Below are positions 42,890 through 54,032 of a stretch of 64,000 nt of DNA, one piece after another (within the stretch, counting starts at the first letter, position 1; every line of letters begins with the position of its first letter). The notes below the pieces were generated by a model. The model saw nothing but the letters and a program-made list of their open reading frames with translations. It was not told the DNA's origin and searched no databases. Origin of the DNA: Microvirga sp. BSC39 (GTDB taxonomy: Bacteria; Pseudomonadota; Alphaproteobacteria; Rhizobiales; Beijerinckiaceae). Position numbers and translations under genes: made by a program. The DNA is taken from assembly GCF_000739015.1 (NCBI RefSeq), contig NZ_JPUG01000068.1, positions 62,001 to 126,000 on the forward strand, given 5' to 3'.

Positions 42890-44470
42890 TTGAAACAAAA
42901 CTTCAAGCTGGGCGGAACACTCGCAGCAGCTCTCGTCCTTGGTACCGTGCTCAGCGGCGGGGTATCGGCGCAAACTCTCACCATGGGTCTGCGTGCCGGT
43001 CCGGACTCTATCGATCCGCATTGGTCGACCCTGGGCAGCCAGGCGGAGGCTCTGCGCCATATCTTCGATACCGTTGTCATGTCGGACGACAATCTCGGTC
43101 TGAAGCCAGGTCTTGCGACCTCGTGGAAGCCGATCGACGATACGACCTGGGAGTTCAAGATCCGTGAGGGTGTAAAATTCCACGACGGATCCGAGCTCAC
43201 AGCCGAGGACGTGAAGTTCTCGATCGACCGCATTCCGGTCGTGACCGGCCCGATGAGCATGACGATCTACACGAAGCAGGTGGCGGAGACGAAAGTCGCC
43301 GACAAGTACACCCTGCACGTGAAGACGAAGGCCCCGGCTCCGACTCTGCCGAACGATTTCATCCGCCTCTTCGTCGTTTCGAAGAATGTCGGCATGGAAG
43401 CTCGTAACGAGCAGTTCAACTCCGGCAAGGCTGCCATCGGCACCGGCCCGTACAAGTTCGTCTCCTGGGAGCCCAAGGGCGACCTCGTCCTCGAGCGGAA
43501 CGAGAATTACTGGGGCGGCAAGCAGCCTTGGCAGAAGGTCGTCCGCAAGGAGATCCCGAGCGATCCGGCCCGCATGGCGGCGATGAAATCCGGCCAGGTG
43601 GACCTCGTCAACTACGTGCCGGCCACCGACTATGCCGCGATGCAGAAGGACAAGTCGGTCGACACCTTCGTGGCCGACTCGGTCTACTTCCTGAATCTCA
43701 CGCCGAACGTGAAGGAGACCCTGCCCAAGAAGGTCAAGGTCGACGGCAAGGAGATCGATGCCAACCCGCTGCGCGATCCCAAGGTTCGCGAAGCCATGGA
43801 TCTCGCCATCGACCGCAAGACGCTCGTGCGGGTCGTGCTCGAGGGCCTGGGCCGTCCGGCCAACCAGCTGATGCCCGCTACCTTCTTTGGTGGCAACAAG
43901 AACCTGCCGGAGAAGCCCTACGATCTGGCGAAGGCGAAGCAGCTTCTGGCCGATGCGGGCTATCCCAAGGGCTTCGAGATCGACTTCCACTGCACCAACA
44001 ACCGTCTTCCGGGCGATGCGGCGGTGTGCGAGGCTCTCTCGCAGATGTGGGCTCGTGCAGGCCTGAAGGTGAATGCCAATGCCCTTAACGGCACTGTGTT
44101 CTTCCCGGCTCAGCAGAAGGGCGAGTTCTCGCTCTGGATGAGCGGCTGGGGCACGCTGACCGGCGAGGCGAGCTACACCTATGGCTCGCTCGTTCACACG
44201 GCAGACCCGCAGGTTGGCCTCGGCGCCTTCAACAAGCAGGGCTACTCCAACCCGGAGGTGGACAAGCTGCTGCAGGAAGGCTCACGCACGATGGATGACA
44301 CCAAGCGGCGCGCCCTGTTCGAGAAGGTTACAGAGGTCTCCATGAACGACCGCGCGCTGATCCCGACCGTGCAGATCCAGACGGTCTGGGCTGCCAAGAA
44401 GGGCATGCTGACCATCCCGCCGCGGGTTGACCAGGAAACCCTGGCCTACGAGATCAAGCCGAAGAGCTGA
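42890..44470 (+). CDS. Peptide ABC transporter solute-binding protein (DppA/OppA family)
   Basis: This 526-aa family-5 binding protein has a signal peptide (about 1-26, GGVSA before QTLTM). The family blocks WEFKIREGVKFHDGSELTAEDV (in part) and IGTGPYKFVSWEP are present. Translation appears to start at TTG (42890), which directly follows an AAGAGGGGAAG site and gives the signal peptide; no better ATG is available. It should deliver a peptide or similar polar amide to the permeases encoded downstream. Two strong stem-loops follow the stop, consistent with high binding-protein production. Confidence 0.92.
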   Translation: MKQNFKLGGTLAAALVLGTVLSGGVSAQTLTMGLRAGPDSIDPHWSTLGSQAEALRHIFDTVVMSDDNLGLKPGLATSWKPIDDTTWEFKIREGVKFHDGSELTAEDVKFSIDRIPVVTGPMSMTIYTKQVAETKVADKYTLHVKTKAPAPTLPNDFIRLFVVSKNVGMEARNEQFNSGKAAIGTGPYKFVSWEPKGDLVLERNENYWGGKQPWQKVVRKEIPSDPARMAAMKSGQVDLVNYVPATDYAAMQKDKSVDTFVADSVYFLNLTPNVKETLPKKVKVDGKEIDANPLRDPKVREAMDLAIDRKTLVRVVLEGLGRPANQLMPATFFGGNKNLPEKPYDLAKAKQLLADAGYPKGFEIDFHCTNNRLPGDAAVCEALSQMWARAGLKVNANALNGTVFFPAQQKGEFSLWMSGWGTLTGEASYTYGSLVHTADPQVGLGAFNKQGYSNPEVDKLLQEGSRTMDDTKRRALFEKVTEVSMNDRALIPTVQIQTVWAAKKGMLTIPPRVDQETLAYEIKPKS

Positions 44471-44483
44471 TCCCGACACCATC

Positions 44484-44501
44484 AGCCGGAGCCATCCGGC
44501 T
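44484..44501 (+). terminator. First stem-loop after the peptide-binding-protein gene
   Basis: Perfect 7-bp arms AGCCGGA and TCCGGCT with loop GCCA, 13 bases after the stop. Confidence 0.5.
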
Positions 44502-44509
44502 GGTTTCTT

Positions 44510-44541
44510 CCGGAGGGAAAGAGCTTTCCCTCCGGCTTTTT
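44510..44541 (+). terminator. Strong intercistronic terminator/attenuator
   Basis: Perfect 11-bp stem CCGGAGGGAAA/TTTCCCTCCGG with loop GAGC followed by CTTTTT. It lies between the binding protein and the first permease, so read-through must occur for transporter synthesis. Confidence 0.82.
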
Positions 44542-44613
44542 CATTGGTGACATTCGTGGAATGCCGGGTGGTGGTCGCCTGGCACCCAGATTGAAGTCCA
44601 CTCACGGGACAGC

Positions 44614-45588
44614 ATGATCGGTTTTCTCATTCAACGCGTTCTGCAGGCACTCATGGTCGTGATCGCCATGTCGATCATCGTGTTCCTGGGCGTCTATGCT
44701 ATCGGCAACCCGATCGACGTGATGATCGATCCGGCCTCCGACCAAGCGCTTCGCGAGGCGCTGATCCAGCGCTACGGCTTCGACCGTCCGTTGGTCGAAC
44801 AGTACTTCGTCTTCATGAACAACATGCTTCACGGAGATCTGGGCGAGTCGTTCATCTACCGCCTCCCCGTGCTGAGCCTGATCCTGTCGCGCTTGCCGGC
44901 AACACTGGAGCTCGCGCTGACGGCGATGCTGATTGCCACCTGCCTTGGAATTCCGCTCGGCCTGTGGGCCGGATACAAGCCGGACTCGCTATCCGCCAAG
45001 GCGATCATGGGCTTCTCGGTTCTCGGCTTCAGCGTGCCCAGCTTCTGGGTCGGGCTGCTACTCATCATGGTCTTCGCCGTCGAACTGGGATGGCTGCCCT
45101 CCGGAGGGCGTGGGCCGACGACGGAAGTGCTCGGCATGAACCTGTCGATTACCTCGCTTGAAGGGTGGAGCCACATCCTCCTGCCAGCGTTGAATCTTGC
45201 CTTGTTCAAGCTCGGTCTCCTCATTCGCCTGACGCGAGCCGGCACCGTCGAGGTGATGAGCTCAGACTACGTGCGCTTCGCCCGCGCCCAGGGCCTCTCC
45301 GAAGGCAAAGTCGTGGGCTTGCATGTGCTGAAGAACATCTCGATCCCGATCGTGACGGTCTTTGGCCTTGAACTCGGCTCGACCCTTGCCTTCGCGGTGG
45401 TGACGGAAACGGTGTTCAACTGGCCTGGCATGGGCAAGCTGATCATCGATTCCATCACCGTGCTCGACCGTCCTGTAATGGTCGCCTATCTCATCCTTGT
45501 GGTGTTCCTCTTCGTCATGATCAATCTCGTGGTCGACCTCATCTACGGCCAACTCGATCCGCGCATTCGCGTAAAGGCCGCCTCATGA
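44614..45588 (+). CDS. Peptide ABC transporter permease (DppB/OppB family)
   Basis: This 324-aa permease has six predicted membrane helices. The N-terminal half is of the OppB type (MIGFLIQRVLQALMVV) and the EAA-type loop RFARAQGLSEGKVVGLHVL is near 215. It overlaps the next permease gene by 4 bp (ATGA). It forms the inner-membrane channel with the DppC-like protein. Confidence 0.92.
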   Translation: MIGFLIQRVLQALMVVIAMSIIVFLGVYAIGNPIDVMIDPASDQALREALIQRYGFDRPLVEQYFVFMNNMLHGDLGESFIYRLPVLSLILSRLPATLELALTAMLIATCLGIPLGLWAGYKPDSLSAKAIMGFSVLGFSVPSFWVGLLLIMVFAVELGWLPSGGRGPTTEVLGMNLSITSLEGWSHILLPALNLALFKLGLLIRLTRAGTVEVMSSDYVRFARAQGLSEGKVVGLHVLKNISIPIVTVFGLELGSTLAFAVVTETVFNWPGMGKLIIDSITVLDRPVMVAYLILVVFLFVMINLVVDLIYGQLDPRIRVKAAS

Positions 45589-46492
45589 CTAGCTCTCCCG
45601 CACTTACTCTGCCTGCCGAGACGACCTGGACTCGTTTTTCCAGCTTCTGGTCGGACTATCGGCAGAGTCCCGTCGCTGTAGCCGCGTTGATCGTCGTGGT
45701 GGTCGTGGTGCTCATGGCCGTCCTCGCCCCTTTCGTGGCGCCTCAGGACCCCTATAATCAGGAGGCGCTCGACCTCTTCGATGCGCGACTTGAGCCCGGT
45801 GAGGTGGGATCAGGCGGCTATGTCCATTGGCTCGGCACCGATGCTGCCGGGCGCGACATCTTTTCCGCGATCCTCTACGGACTGCGCACGAGCCTGATCG
45901 TCGGCGTCATGGCCGGCACCCTGGCGTTGGTCCTTGGCACCACGGTCGGCCTCATCGCTGCTTATTACGGCGGCCGCGTCGAGGCGCTGATCATGCGCGT
46001 CATCGACCTGCAGCTCTCCCTGCCGGCGATCCTTTTGGCACTGGTTCTCGTTGCAATGCTTGGGCAGGGGCTCATGCAGCTCGTTGCCGCGCTGGTCGCC
46101 GCGCAATACGCTTACTTCGCCCGCACTACCCATGGCGCGGCGAGTGCCGAGCGGCGCAAGGACTATATCGAGGCCGCGCTTTCGACACCGCTTCCAGCGC
46201 GCCATGTTCTGTTCCGACACCTCCTTCCCAACGCGCTGCCGCCTCTGATTGTCGTGGCGACGGTGCAGGTGGCAAATTCCATTGCGCTCGAAGCGACGCT
46301 GTCCTTCCTCGGCCTCGGCCTTCCAATCACCCAGCCGTCGCTTGGCTCACTGATCTCCAACGGCTTCCAGTTCCTGCTGTCCGGCCGCTACTGGATCTCG
46401 ATCTACCCGGGCATCGCCCTGATGTTGACGGTCGTTGCCATCAATCTCGTGGGCGACCAAGTTCGCAGCATTCTGAACCCGAGGAACAGCCG

Positions 46493-46496
<4 letters not shown>
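45585..46496 (+). CDS. Peptide ABC transporter permease (DppC/OppC family)
   Basis: This 303-aa permease has the N-terminal DppC feature APFVAPQDPYNQ (about 49-60), then HWLGTDAAGRDIFSAILYG and the EAA-type loop with RRKDYIEAAL. It overlaps both neighbours by 4 bp (ATGA each), so the permease and ATPase genes are translationally coupled. Confidence 0.92.
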
Positions 46497-47512
<1,016 letters not shown>

Positions 47513-48483
47513 AGCACCCCAATCTCGGGGAGCGGATCGCAGGCCTCCTCGGCGCCGGCCGAACCACCGAGGTCGTCCGTGCCGTGACGGATGTCAGCCT
47601 CAGCGTCGGCAAGGGCGAGGTCGTGGGCCTCGTCGGCGAGTCCGGCTGCGGAAAGTCGACTTTGGGGCGCATGATTGCCGGGATCTATACGCCGAGCGAC
47701 GGCAAGATTCTGTTCGGCAACGCTCCCGTTGCTAAGGAGCAGGGGCGGCGCACGCAGAAGCTGACGACACGCGTTCAGATGATCCATCAGGATCCGTTTG
47801 CCAGCCTCAACCCGCGCATCCGCATCGGCGATACGGTGGCCGAGGGTCCGGTCGCGCACAAGATCGTCAAGTCGCGAGAGGCCGATTCCTACGTGGCCGA
47901 CATGCTCGGCCGCGTCGGTCTTGACCCGAGCTACCGCCGCCGTTTCCCGCACCAGTTCTCCGGCGGGCAGAGGCAGCGCATCGCGATTGCGCGTGCGCTC
48001 GCCATGAAGCCGGATCTCCTCGTGCTCGACGAGCCCGTGGCCTCGCTCGACGTGTCGATCCAGGCACAGGTGCTCAACCTGTTCATGGATCTGCGCCGGG
48101 ATCTCGACCTGACAGGTATCTTTATCAGCCACGATCTCGGCGTGGTGCGCCACGTGTCCGACCGTGTCGCGATCATGTATCTCGGGCGCATCGTCGAGCT
48201 GGCGCCCACCAGCGAGCTCTACGCCAATCCCAATCACCCCTATACCCGAGCGCTGTTCGAGAGCGTTCCTCGTGTGGGCGTGGGCCGAAAGAATTTCCGC
48301 CCCATCGCGGGCGAAATTCCATCTCCGCTCAATCCGCCGAGCGGATGCCACTTCCACCCCCGCTGCCCCTTCGCCGGCCCACGCTGCAAGCGCGAGGCCC
48401 CGCCGCTGGCGGCCATCGGGCCCGGCCGCTTCTCCGCCTGCCATCTCAACACCGGCGGCACTGAATAAGATCAGAGATCGACA

Positions 48484-50007
48484 ATGACCCAGCAAGCCTC
48501 CTTCGCAGCGCTCCAGGAGCGCATTGCCGCCGTCAACGACGTGCTGAACGCAACCTCCCTGCTCACATGGGACTCCCGCACCATGATGCCTGCGGGCGGC
48601 GCGGAAACCCGTGGCCATCAGATCGCGACCTTGACCCGCGTCGCCCGCGATCTTCTTCTCGCATCCGAGACGGAAAGGGCTCTCAACGAGGCCGAGCGGG
48701 CTCTCGAAGGAGTGCCGGCGGACGCGGCCGAGCGGCGCATGGTCGAGCAGACGCGGCACGCCGTTGAGCATCACCGCAGCGTGCCGGCATCCCTGATCCA
48801 GGAACGGGCGTCCCTACGCACCGTGGCGCAGTCGGCCTGGATCGAGGCGCGGTCTAAGAGCGAGTTCTCGATCTATGAGCCTCATCTGGCAAAGACCGTC
48901 GAGCTCTCCCGTGCCTATGCCGATTGCATCGGCTGGTCCGAGCATCCCTATGATGCCATGGTGTCGATCTACGAGCCCGGCGAAACCGCAGCGAGCCTCA
49001 AGGGACTGTTCTCGAAGCTGCGGGACGGATTGTTGCCGATCCTCGCCGCCGCCCGCTCACGGCCGCGGCCGCGATCGGATTTCCTGTTCCGCGATTTTCC
49101 GGATGAGGGGCAGCGGGCTTTCGGCCTGAGCCTCGCGGAGAAGCTCGGTTATGATCTCCAGCGCGGACGTCTCGATACCACCGTACATCCCTTCGAGGTT
49201 TCGTTCACTCGCAACGACGTGCGGATCACCACCCGCTACAACCGCAACTATCTTCCTGCATCAATGTTCGGCACGGCTCACGAGGTCGGCCACGGGCTCT
49301 ACGAGCAGGGCGTCGACCCGGCCTATACCCGCACGACCCTGGCGACGGATCTTGTGGGGCTTTACGCAGTCGGCGGCACCAGCTTCGGCGCCCACGAATC
49401 CCAGTCGCGCCTCTGGGAGAACCACATCGTCCGCAGCCGCACGTTCTGGGAGCGGCACTTCCCTGACCTGCAGCGGCATTTCCCCGATCAACTCGGCGAC
49501 GTGAGTGCCGAGGAGTTCTATCGCGCCGTCACGCGAGTCGAGCCCGGCTTCATCCGGGTCGAGGCGGATGAACTCACTTACGATTTCCATATCATGCTGC
49601 GCGTCGACATCGAATGCGCGCTGATGGACGGCTCGCTTCCGGTCTCCGACCTTCCCGGTGCCTGGAACGCAGCGATCAAGCGTGATCTCGACCTGACCGT
49701 TCCGAACGACGCCAACGGCGTGCTGCAGGATGTCCACTGGTCGACCGGCTATATCGGCTCGTTCCCGACCTACACCATCGGCAACGTCATGGGTGCGCAG
49801 GTGATGGAGACCCTGCGCAGGCAGAACCCATCTGTCGATTCTTCCATCGAAGCGGGCGACTACAGTGTTCTGTCCGAGGAGCTTCGCACCAGAATCTGGC
49901 AGCATGGGCGCCGCTTCATGCGCGACGAGCTGCTGGAGCGGGAAACGGGCCGCCGTCTCGACCCGGCGCCTTACCTTACCTATCTGCACAACAAGTATGC
50001 TTCCTGA
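48484..50007 (+). CDS. Thermostable-type metallocarboxypeptidase (M32, Taq family)
   Basis: This 507-aa largely helical protein has the M32 zinc motif HEVGH (His266, Glu267, His270) and downstream block TDLVGLYAVGGTSFGAHESQSRLWEN, which supplies the third ligand and family signature (shown here as a stretch near 285-310). M32 enzymes remove C-terminal amino acids from peptides. There is no signal peptide. Only 15 bp after the importer ATPase gene, it is very likely the cytoplasmic peptidase for what the importer brings in. It converges with the OGFr_N-like gene 13 bp downstream. Confidence 0.92.
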   Translation: MTQQASFAALQERIAAVNDVLNATSLLTWDSRTMMPAGGAETRGHQIATLTRVARDLLLASETERALNEAERALEGVPADAAERRMVEQTRHAVEHHRSVPASLIQERASLRTVAQSAWIEARSKSEFSIYEPHLAKTVELSRAYADCIGWSEHPYDAMVSIYEPGETAASLKGLFSKLRDGLLPILAAARSRPRPRSDFLFRDFPDEGQRAFGLSLAEKLGYDLQRGRLDTTVHPFEVSFTRNDVRITTRYNRNYLPASMFGTAHEVGHGLYEQGVDPAYTRTTLATDLVGLYAVGGTSFGAHESQSRLWENHIVRSRTFWERHFPDLQRHFPDQLGDVSAEEFYRAVTRVEPGFIRVEADELTYDFHIMLRVDIECALMDGSLPVSDLPGAWNAAIKRDLDLTVPNDANGVLQDVHWSTGYIGSFPTYTIGNVMGAQVMETLRRQNPSVDSSIEAGDYSVLSEELRTRIWQHGRRFMRDELLERETGRRLDPAPYLTYLHNKYAS

Positions 50008-50020
50008 GTAACGTGGCCGC

Positions 50021-50500
50021 TCAAGAGCCCACGCCGCCTGCGGCCTCAGCCCAATAATGCAGGCTGCGGGGATTGACGGGGGCTCCGGCCGCCGCGTGCA
50101 GAGCGAGGATCGCCTTGTGAAAAGCCCTCGCCTCGCCGGGCCCTACGAGCAGCCGAAGGCTGTGTAGAATTCGCGTGATCCGCAGGTGATTGTGGTCGTG
50201 CGAGCTCAGCCACCAGCGCGTGTCCCGATAGAAGCACAGCATACGCCCAGTCGCCGCCTTGAGGGTGTCGACAGCGCGCGGATCGGCTCTGATTGCTGCG
50301 ATTTCGGCTGGTGTGAGAATAGGAGAGTGCGGCTGTGCTGCGCTGCGGGTCGGGAGCGGGAACAGCCACTGAATGTAGTCGTGAACGGCTTCCAGATTCT
50401 TATCGGGAAAGCCGAGCACATCGGCAGCCAGGCGCCCGCGACCGTCCCGCCCCACGCCAGAAAGGAAGGCATGCAGGGGTCCTGCCGTTGCTTCAGTCAT
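50021..50500 (-). CDS. OGFr_N-like conserved protein of unknown function
   Basis: This 159-aa protein carries the hallmark of the opioid-growth-factor-receptor conserved region: an N-terminal FLSGVGRDGRGR, then LEAVHDYIQWLFPLP (about 36-50), followed by a helical domain with RMLCFYRDTRWW. Bacterial members of this family are small single-domain proteins with no known function. There is no signal peptide or membrane segment. It is the last gene on the leftward strand of the second peptide-importer region, 46 bp after the TauE-like gene, but a functional link is uncertain. Confidence 0.75.
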   Translation of the reverse strand: MTEATAGPLHAFLSGVGRDGRGRLAADVLGFPDKNLEAVHDYIQWLFPLPTRSAAQPHSPILTPAEIAAIRADPRAVDTLKAATGRMLCFYRDTRWWLSSHDHNHLRITRILHSLRLLVGPGEARAFHKAILALHAAAGAPVNPRSLHYWAEAAGGVGS

Positions 50501-50546
50501 CGCGCCATCTCCTTTCTGGCGTTGCAGATTGGAGATCTTTCATGGC

Positions 50547-51398
50547 TCAAGTGAGGAGGCTAGCGGCGAAGCGGGCGCAGACAAGGAGCAGGAAGATGCC
50601 GAAAGCCACTTCGAGCCGACGCTTCGAGAGGCGATGAGCCAGACGCGCCCCCACGGGCGCCATCCAGGTGCTGGTGGGGATGAACAGCACGAAACCGAGA
50701 AGCGAGACATAGCCGAGAGCCAAGGGCAGCTGAAAGGCGACTACGTCGGGATAGTCAGCCATGTGCGGCCACCCTGCGTAGATATAGCCGAGGGCGCCAG
50801 GGATCGAGATGAGAATGCCGAGCCCTGACGAGGTAGCCACTGCCTGATGGATCGGACGGTTGTAGAAGGTCATGAACAGGTTGGAGAGCTGGCCGCCACC
50901 AATGCCCATGAGCGCCGAGAGAATGCCGATGAGCCAGCCATAGGCGATCATGATGAGCTTTGCCGGCATGTCGAGCCCGAAGCGCCAGGTATCCTTGCCG
51001 AAGAGCAGGCGGATGGCCGATATGCCCGCCACTACCACGAACACCGCCTTGAACAGGTCGGCAGGGGCATAGCGGGCGATGACGCTTCCGATCACAACGC
51101 CGAGCACCACAGGCACGGCCCAGATGCGAAGGATCGTCATGTCGACGGCGCCCTTAGCCCGATGGGCATTGAAGGAGCGGATTGAGGTCGGAATGATAAT
51201 CGCCAGCGACGTGCCGACGCAGAGTGGCATGCGCACGTCCTCCGGCACTTCTAGGATCCGGAACAGTTCGTAAAGGATCGGCACTGCAACGGCACCGCCG
51301 CCGACGCCGAACACGCCCGCCAGCAGACCGGTGATGGCGCCAGCCGCCAGGAGCGCAACCACGAGCCAGGCGAGGTCGAAGAGAGGTATGCCGAACAT
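50547..51398 (-). CDS. TauE/SafE-family membrane permease
   Basis: This 283-aa protein has about eight hydrophobic helices and the TauE/SafE features GVGGGAVAVPIL (about 31-42) and the second-repeat GIGGGQLSNLFM (about 165). Family members export sulfite, sulfoacetate or other small organosulfur anions. It is 79 bp after the DUF1028 gene, across an 8-bp stem-loop, so it may be read with that operon. If the operon degrades glutathione-like compounds, export of a sulfur end product would be logical; this is inference. Confidence 0.87.
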   Translation of the reverse strand: MFGIPLFDLAWLVVALLAAGAITGLLAGVFGVGGGAVAVPILYELFRILEVPEDVRMPLCVGTSLAIIIPTSIRSFNAHRAKGAVDMTILRIWAVPVVLGVVIGSVIARYAPADLFKAVFVVVAGISAIRLLFGKDTWRFGLDMPAKLIMIAYGWLIGILSALMGIGGGQLSNLFMTFYNRPIHQAVATSSGLGILISIPGALGYIYAGWPHMADYPDVVAFQLPLALGYVSLLGFVLFIPTSTWMAPVGARLAHRLSKRRLEVAFGIFLLLVCARFAASLLT

Positions 51399-51425
51399 CG
51401 GAAGGTCACCTTACAAAGCAGAACG

Positions 51426-51452
51426 GCCGTAGGATCTTTTGGACCCTACGGC
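51426..51452 (-). terminator. Stem-loop between the DUF1028 and TauE-like genes
   Basis: Perfect 8-bp arms GCCGTAGG and CCTACGGC with an 11-base loop; no T-run on the minus strand, so attenuation is more likely than full termination. Confidence 0.4.
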
Positions 51453-51477
51453 AAGTGAGAGTGCTGCAGAAGCCGCT

Positions 51478-52200
51478 CTAAGACGCGCTTCCGGCAAGCC
51501 GCGCCTGATACTCGCTCGCTCTCTGGTCGATCCAGGCACGATCCGTGACTCCGCCAGGGTTGGAGCGGGTTGCCATGGCGTCCATGAAGGCCAGGAAACG
51601 CTCGTGGGCCACACCATACAGGCGGCGCAACTCGTCCAGCGGTTCAGCGTGGTCGTCGACGCGAAGATCCAGCATGGGGTAAGGCTCATCGCGCCAGACC
51701 TTGAGCGCAGCTGATTGCTTGCCGCGTTTGTCGCCGCCCTCGGCTTGTCCCGCATCGAGTGCGGTCAGAAGCCGGTCGGCAAACGGTAGGTCCATGCGCT
51801 CCTTGTAAGTGTCGAGGGTGGCCTGGACCACTGTCGGGCCAGCCAGCATATTGCCGGCCACCGACACGCCCTCATCCGTGAGGTGCCCACACCAGTCGAC
51901 GCAGTCCCGGCCTGTATGCGCCGCGGTCCTGCCGTCCCGGTCGATTACGTGGAGCTGGCGGGATTCCCGTCCAGGATCCTGTGCAGTGAGAACCGTCACG
52001 ATCTCCTCGGCGCTCCGTCCCTCGGCCAGGAATCTCATGCCGTCGGTTCCGTAAAGTGGATTGACGAGGGCCTGCGTGGCAAGTGCGCCGATCTTCGCCG
52101 TGCCATGGGGGCAGAGTGCTCCCACGGCGAAGAACTTGGTGGTGACGGCAACCCCGAATGAGCCGGTCTCGGGATCCTTTGCGATGATCGACCAAGTCAT
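51478..52200 (-). CDS. DUF1028 family protein (putative Ntn-hydrolase-like)
   Basis: This 240-aa protein matches DUF1028. The N-terminus TWSIIAKDPETGSFGVAVTT follows Met1, so processing would expose Thr2; an Ntn-hydrolase-like fold has been proposed for the family. The block SVAGNMLAG near 113 is conserved. The C-terminal about 60 residues (DLRVDDHAEPLDELRRLY) are also typical. DUF1028 genes commonly accompany peptide importers and gamma-glutamyltransferase, as here: it starts 12 bp after the gamma-glutamyltransferase stop. Its reaction is unknown. Confidence 0.88.
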   Translation of the reverse strand: MTWSIIAKDPETGSFGVAVTTKFFAVGALCPHGTAKIGALATQALVNPLYGTDGMRFLAEGRSAEEIVTVLTAQDPGRESRQLHVIDRDGRTAAHTGRDCVDWCGHLTDEGVSVAGNMLAGPTVVQATLDTYKERMDLPFADRLLTALDAGQAEGGDKRGKQSAALKVWRDEPYPMLDLRVDDHAEPLDELRRLYGVAHERFLAFMDAMATRSNPGGVTDRAWIDQRASEYQARLAGSAS

Positions 52201-52212
52201 GATCTGGGCTCC

Positions 52213-54006
52213 TCAGCGTCCGACTGCGTAAGCCTGCATGAGGCGCGGGGTGGCGGCGCCATGGAGCAGTCCGTCCTTGTCGCGGCTGGCAGCCACAAGG
52301 CGTCCGACCGTCCAAGCCGGCGCAACCTCGACCTCGTGCCCGCGGGCGCGCAGATCATCGAGAACCTCAGCCCCGTAGGTCTCCTCCGCCATCAAGTGGC
52401 CGGGCTTCTGCTCGCGCGGGTAGAACGAGGAGGGGAAGTGCGCCGTGTGCGACATCGGCAGATCGATAGATTCCTGCAGGTTCAGCCCGTGGTGGGCGTG
52501 GCGCAGGAAGAGGAGCATCTGCCACTGCTCCTGTTGGTCGCCGCCGGGGGAGCCGAACACCATGTAGGGCTCGCCGTCCTTCTCCGCGAGGGTCGGTGTG
52601 AGCGTGGTGCGCGGCCGCTTGCCCGGCGCGAGGCTCGCGGGCAGGTTCTCTTCCAGCCAGAACATCTGGGCCCGGGAGTTGAGCATGAAGCCGAGTTCCG
52701 GAACGACCGGAGAGGATTGGAGCCAGCCGCCGGAAGGCATGGCGGCGATCATGTTGCCAAAGCGGTCGACGACGTCGATATGAACCGTGTCGCCGCGCCG
52801 GGCTGAGCGCATGGAAGCCAGAGTCGGCTCGCCGCCCGAAACCTTCTTGTCCGTGGTGGAGAGTTCGCGCAGCGCCTTCAGGGTACGCTCGACCTGGGCC
52901 TCGTAGCCCTCGACGCGGCCGGGGCGGAGTTCGAGGGAGGCCTTGTCGGTGATCAGCTTGCGGCGCTCGTCATTATAGGCGTCCGACAGCAGCGTCTGGA
53001 TCGGCACGTCGATGAAATCGGGATCGCCGTAATAGGCCTCACGGTCCGCAAATGCGAGCTTCATGGCTTCGACCACCGTGTGAACGAACTCGCCGCTGGT
53101 GGGGCCCATGGCAGCAAGATCAAAGCCCTTCAGCAGCGCCAGTGTCTGCAGGAACACAGGACCCTGGCCCCAAGGCCTGATCTTGTTGACCCGGTAGTTA
53201 TGGTAGTCATAGGTCTGCGGAGCGTCGTAGGACGCCTGCCACTTCGCCATGTCGTCGGCGGTGAGCACGCCGCGATGGCGCGATCCGCTCTGGTCCATCA
53301 CCTCCGTCTTGCGCACGAATGCGTCGATGGCCTCGGCCACGAAACCTTTGTAGAAGGCATTGCGTGCCCCCTCGATCTGCGCCTCACGGTCACTCCCCTT
53401 GGCTTCCGCCTCGCGGATAATGCGTTTCCAGGTATCGGCGAGTTGCGGGTTGCGGAAGAGCTGACGAGCTTTAGGGACCTCGCCACCAGGCAGATAGACC
53501 GCGGCGGAGGTTGGCCACTCCGTCTCGAAGAACTCCTTCAGACCCTTGATGGTATCAGCCACGCGGGGCAACAGCGGATGTCCCTGCTCGGCATAGTAGA
53601 TGGCTGGCTCCAGCACTTCCCGGAGCGAGAGAAGTCCGTGATCGCGCAGCAGGAGCATCCAGGCATCGAATGCGCCAGGCACGACGGTGGCGAGCATGCC
53701 GTTGCCGGGGATGAGCTTGAGGCCCTCACGCTTGTAGTGCTCGATGGAAGCGCCGCCTGGAGCCGTGCCCTGGCCGCAGAGCACCTCGACCTTCTTCGTT
53801 TTGGCCGAGTAGAACACGGCCGGAACTTCGCCGGACGGACCAACCAGATGCGGCTCGACCACCTGGAGAACGAAGGCGGAGGCGACGCAGGCATCAAAGG
53901 CGTTGCCGCCTTTCTCCAGCATCGCCATGCCGGCAGCCGAAGCGAGCCAGTGGGTCGATGTGACGATGCCGAAGGTGCCGAGGATTTCGGGCCGTGTCGT
54001 AAACAT
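52213..54006 (-). CDS. Gamma-glutamyltransferase-family protein (cytoplasmic type)
   Basis: This 597-aa Ntn hydrolase of the gamma-glutamyltranspeptidase family has the autoprocessing and nucleophile site RRGDTVHIDVVD, with the threonine near residue 405. Substrate-binding blocks follow: SGGWLQSSPVV near 435 and the paired glycines in FGSPGGDQQ. Unlike the classical periplasmic enzyme it has no signal peptide (begins MFTTRPEILGTFG), so it should act inside the cell on imported gamma-glutamyl compounds. It lies 26 bp after the DppC-like gene, so importer and hydrolase form one transcript. The substrate may be glutathione, a gamma-glutamyl amine or another gamma-glutamyl peptide. Confidence 0.9.
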   Translation of the reverse strand: MFTTRPEILGTFGIVTSTHWLASAAGMAMLEKGGNAFDACVASAFVLQVVEPHLVGPSGEVPAVFYSAKTKKVEVLCGQGTAPGGASIEHYKREGLKLIPGNGMLATVVPGAFDAWMLLLRDHGLLSLREVLEPAIYYAEQGHPLLPRVADTIKGLKEFFETEWPTSAAVYLPGGEVPKARQLFRNPQLADTWKRIIREAEAKGSDREAQIEGARNAFYKGFVAEAIDAFVRKTEVMDQSGSRHRGVLTADDMAKWQASYDAPQTYDYHNYRVNKIRPWGQGPVFLQTLALLKGFDLAAMGPTSGEFVHTVVEAMKLAFADREAYYGDPDFIDVPIQTLLSDAYNDERRKLITDKASLELRPGRVEGYEAQVERTLKALRELSTTDKKVSGGEPTLASMRSARRGDTVHIDVVDRFGNMIAAMPSGGWLQSSPVVPELGFMLNSRAQMFWLEENLPASLAPGKRPRTTLTPTLAEKDGEPYMVFGSPGGDQQEQWQMLLFLRHAHHGLNLQESIDLPMSHTAHFPSSFYPREQKPGHLMAEETYGAEVLDDLRARGHEVEVAPAWTVGRLVAASRDKDGLLHGAATPRLMQAYAVGR

Positions 54007-54032
54007 GAGGTTCTATCCGATATTTCGAGTTT

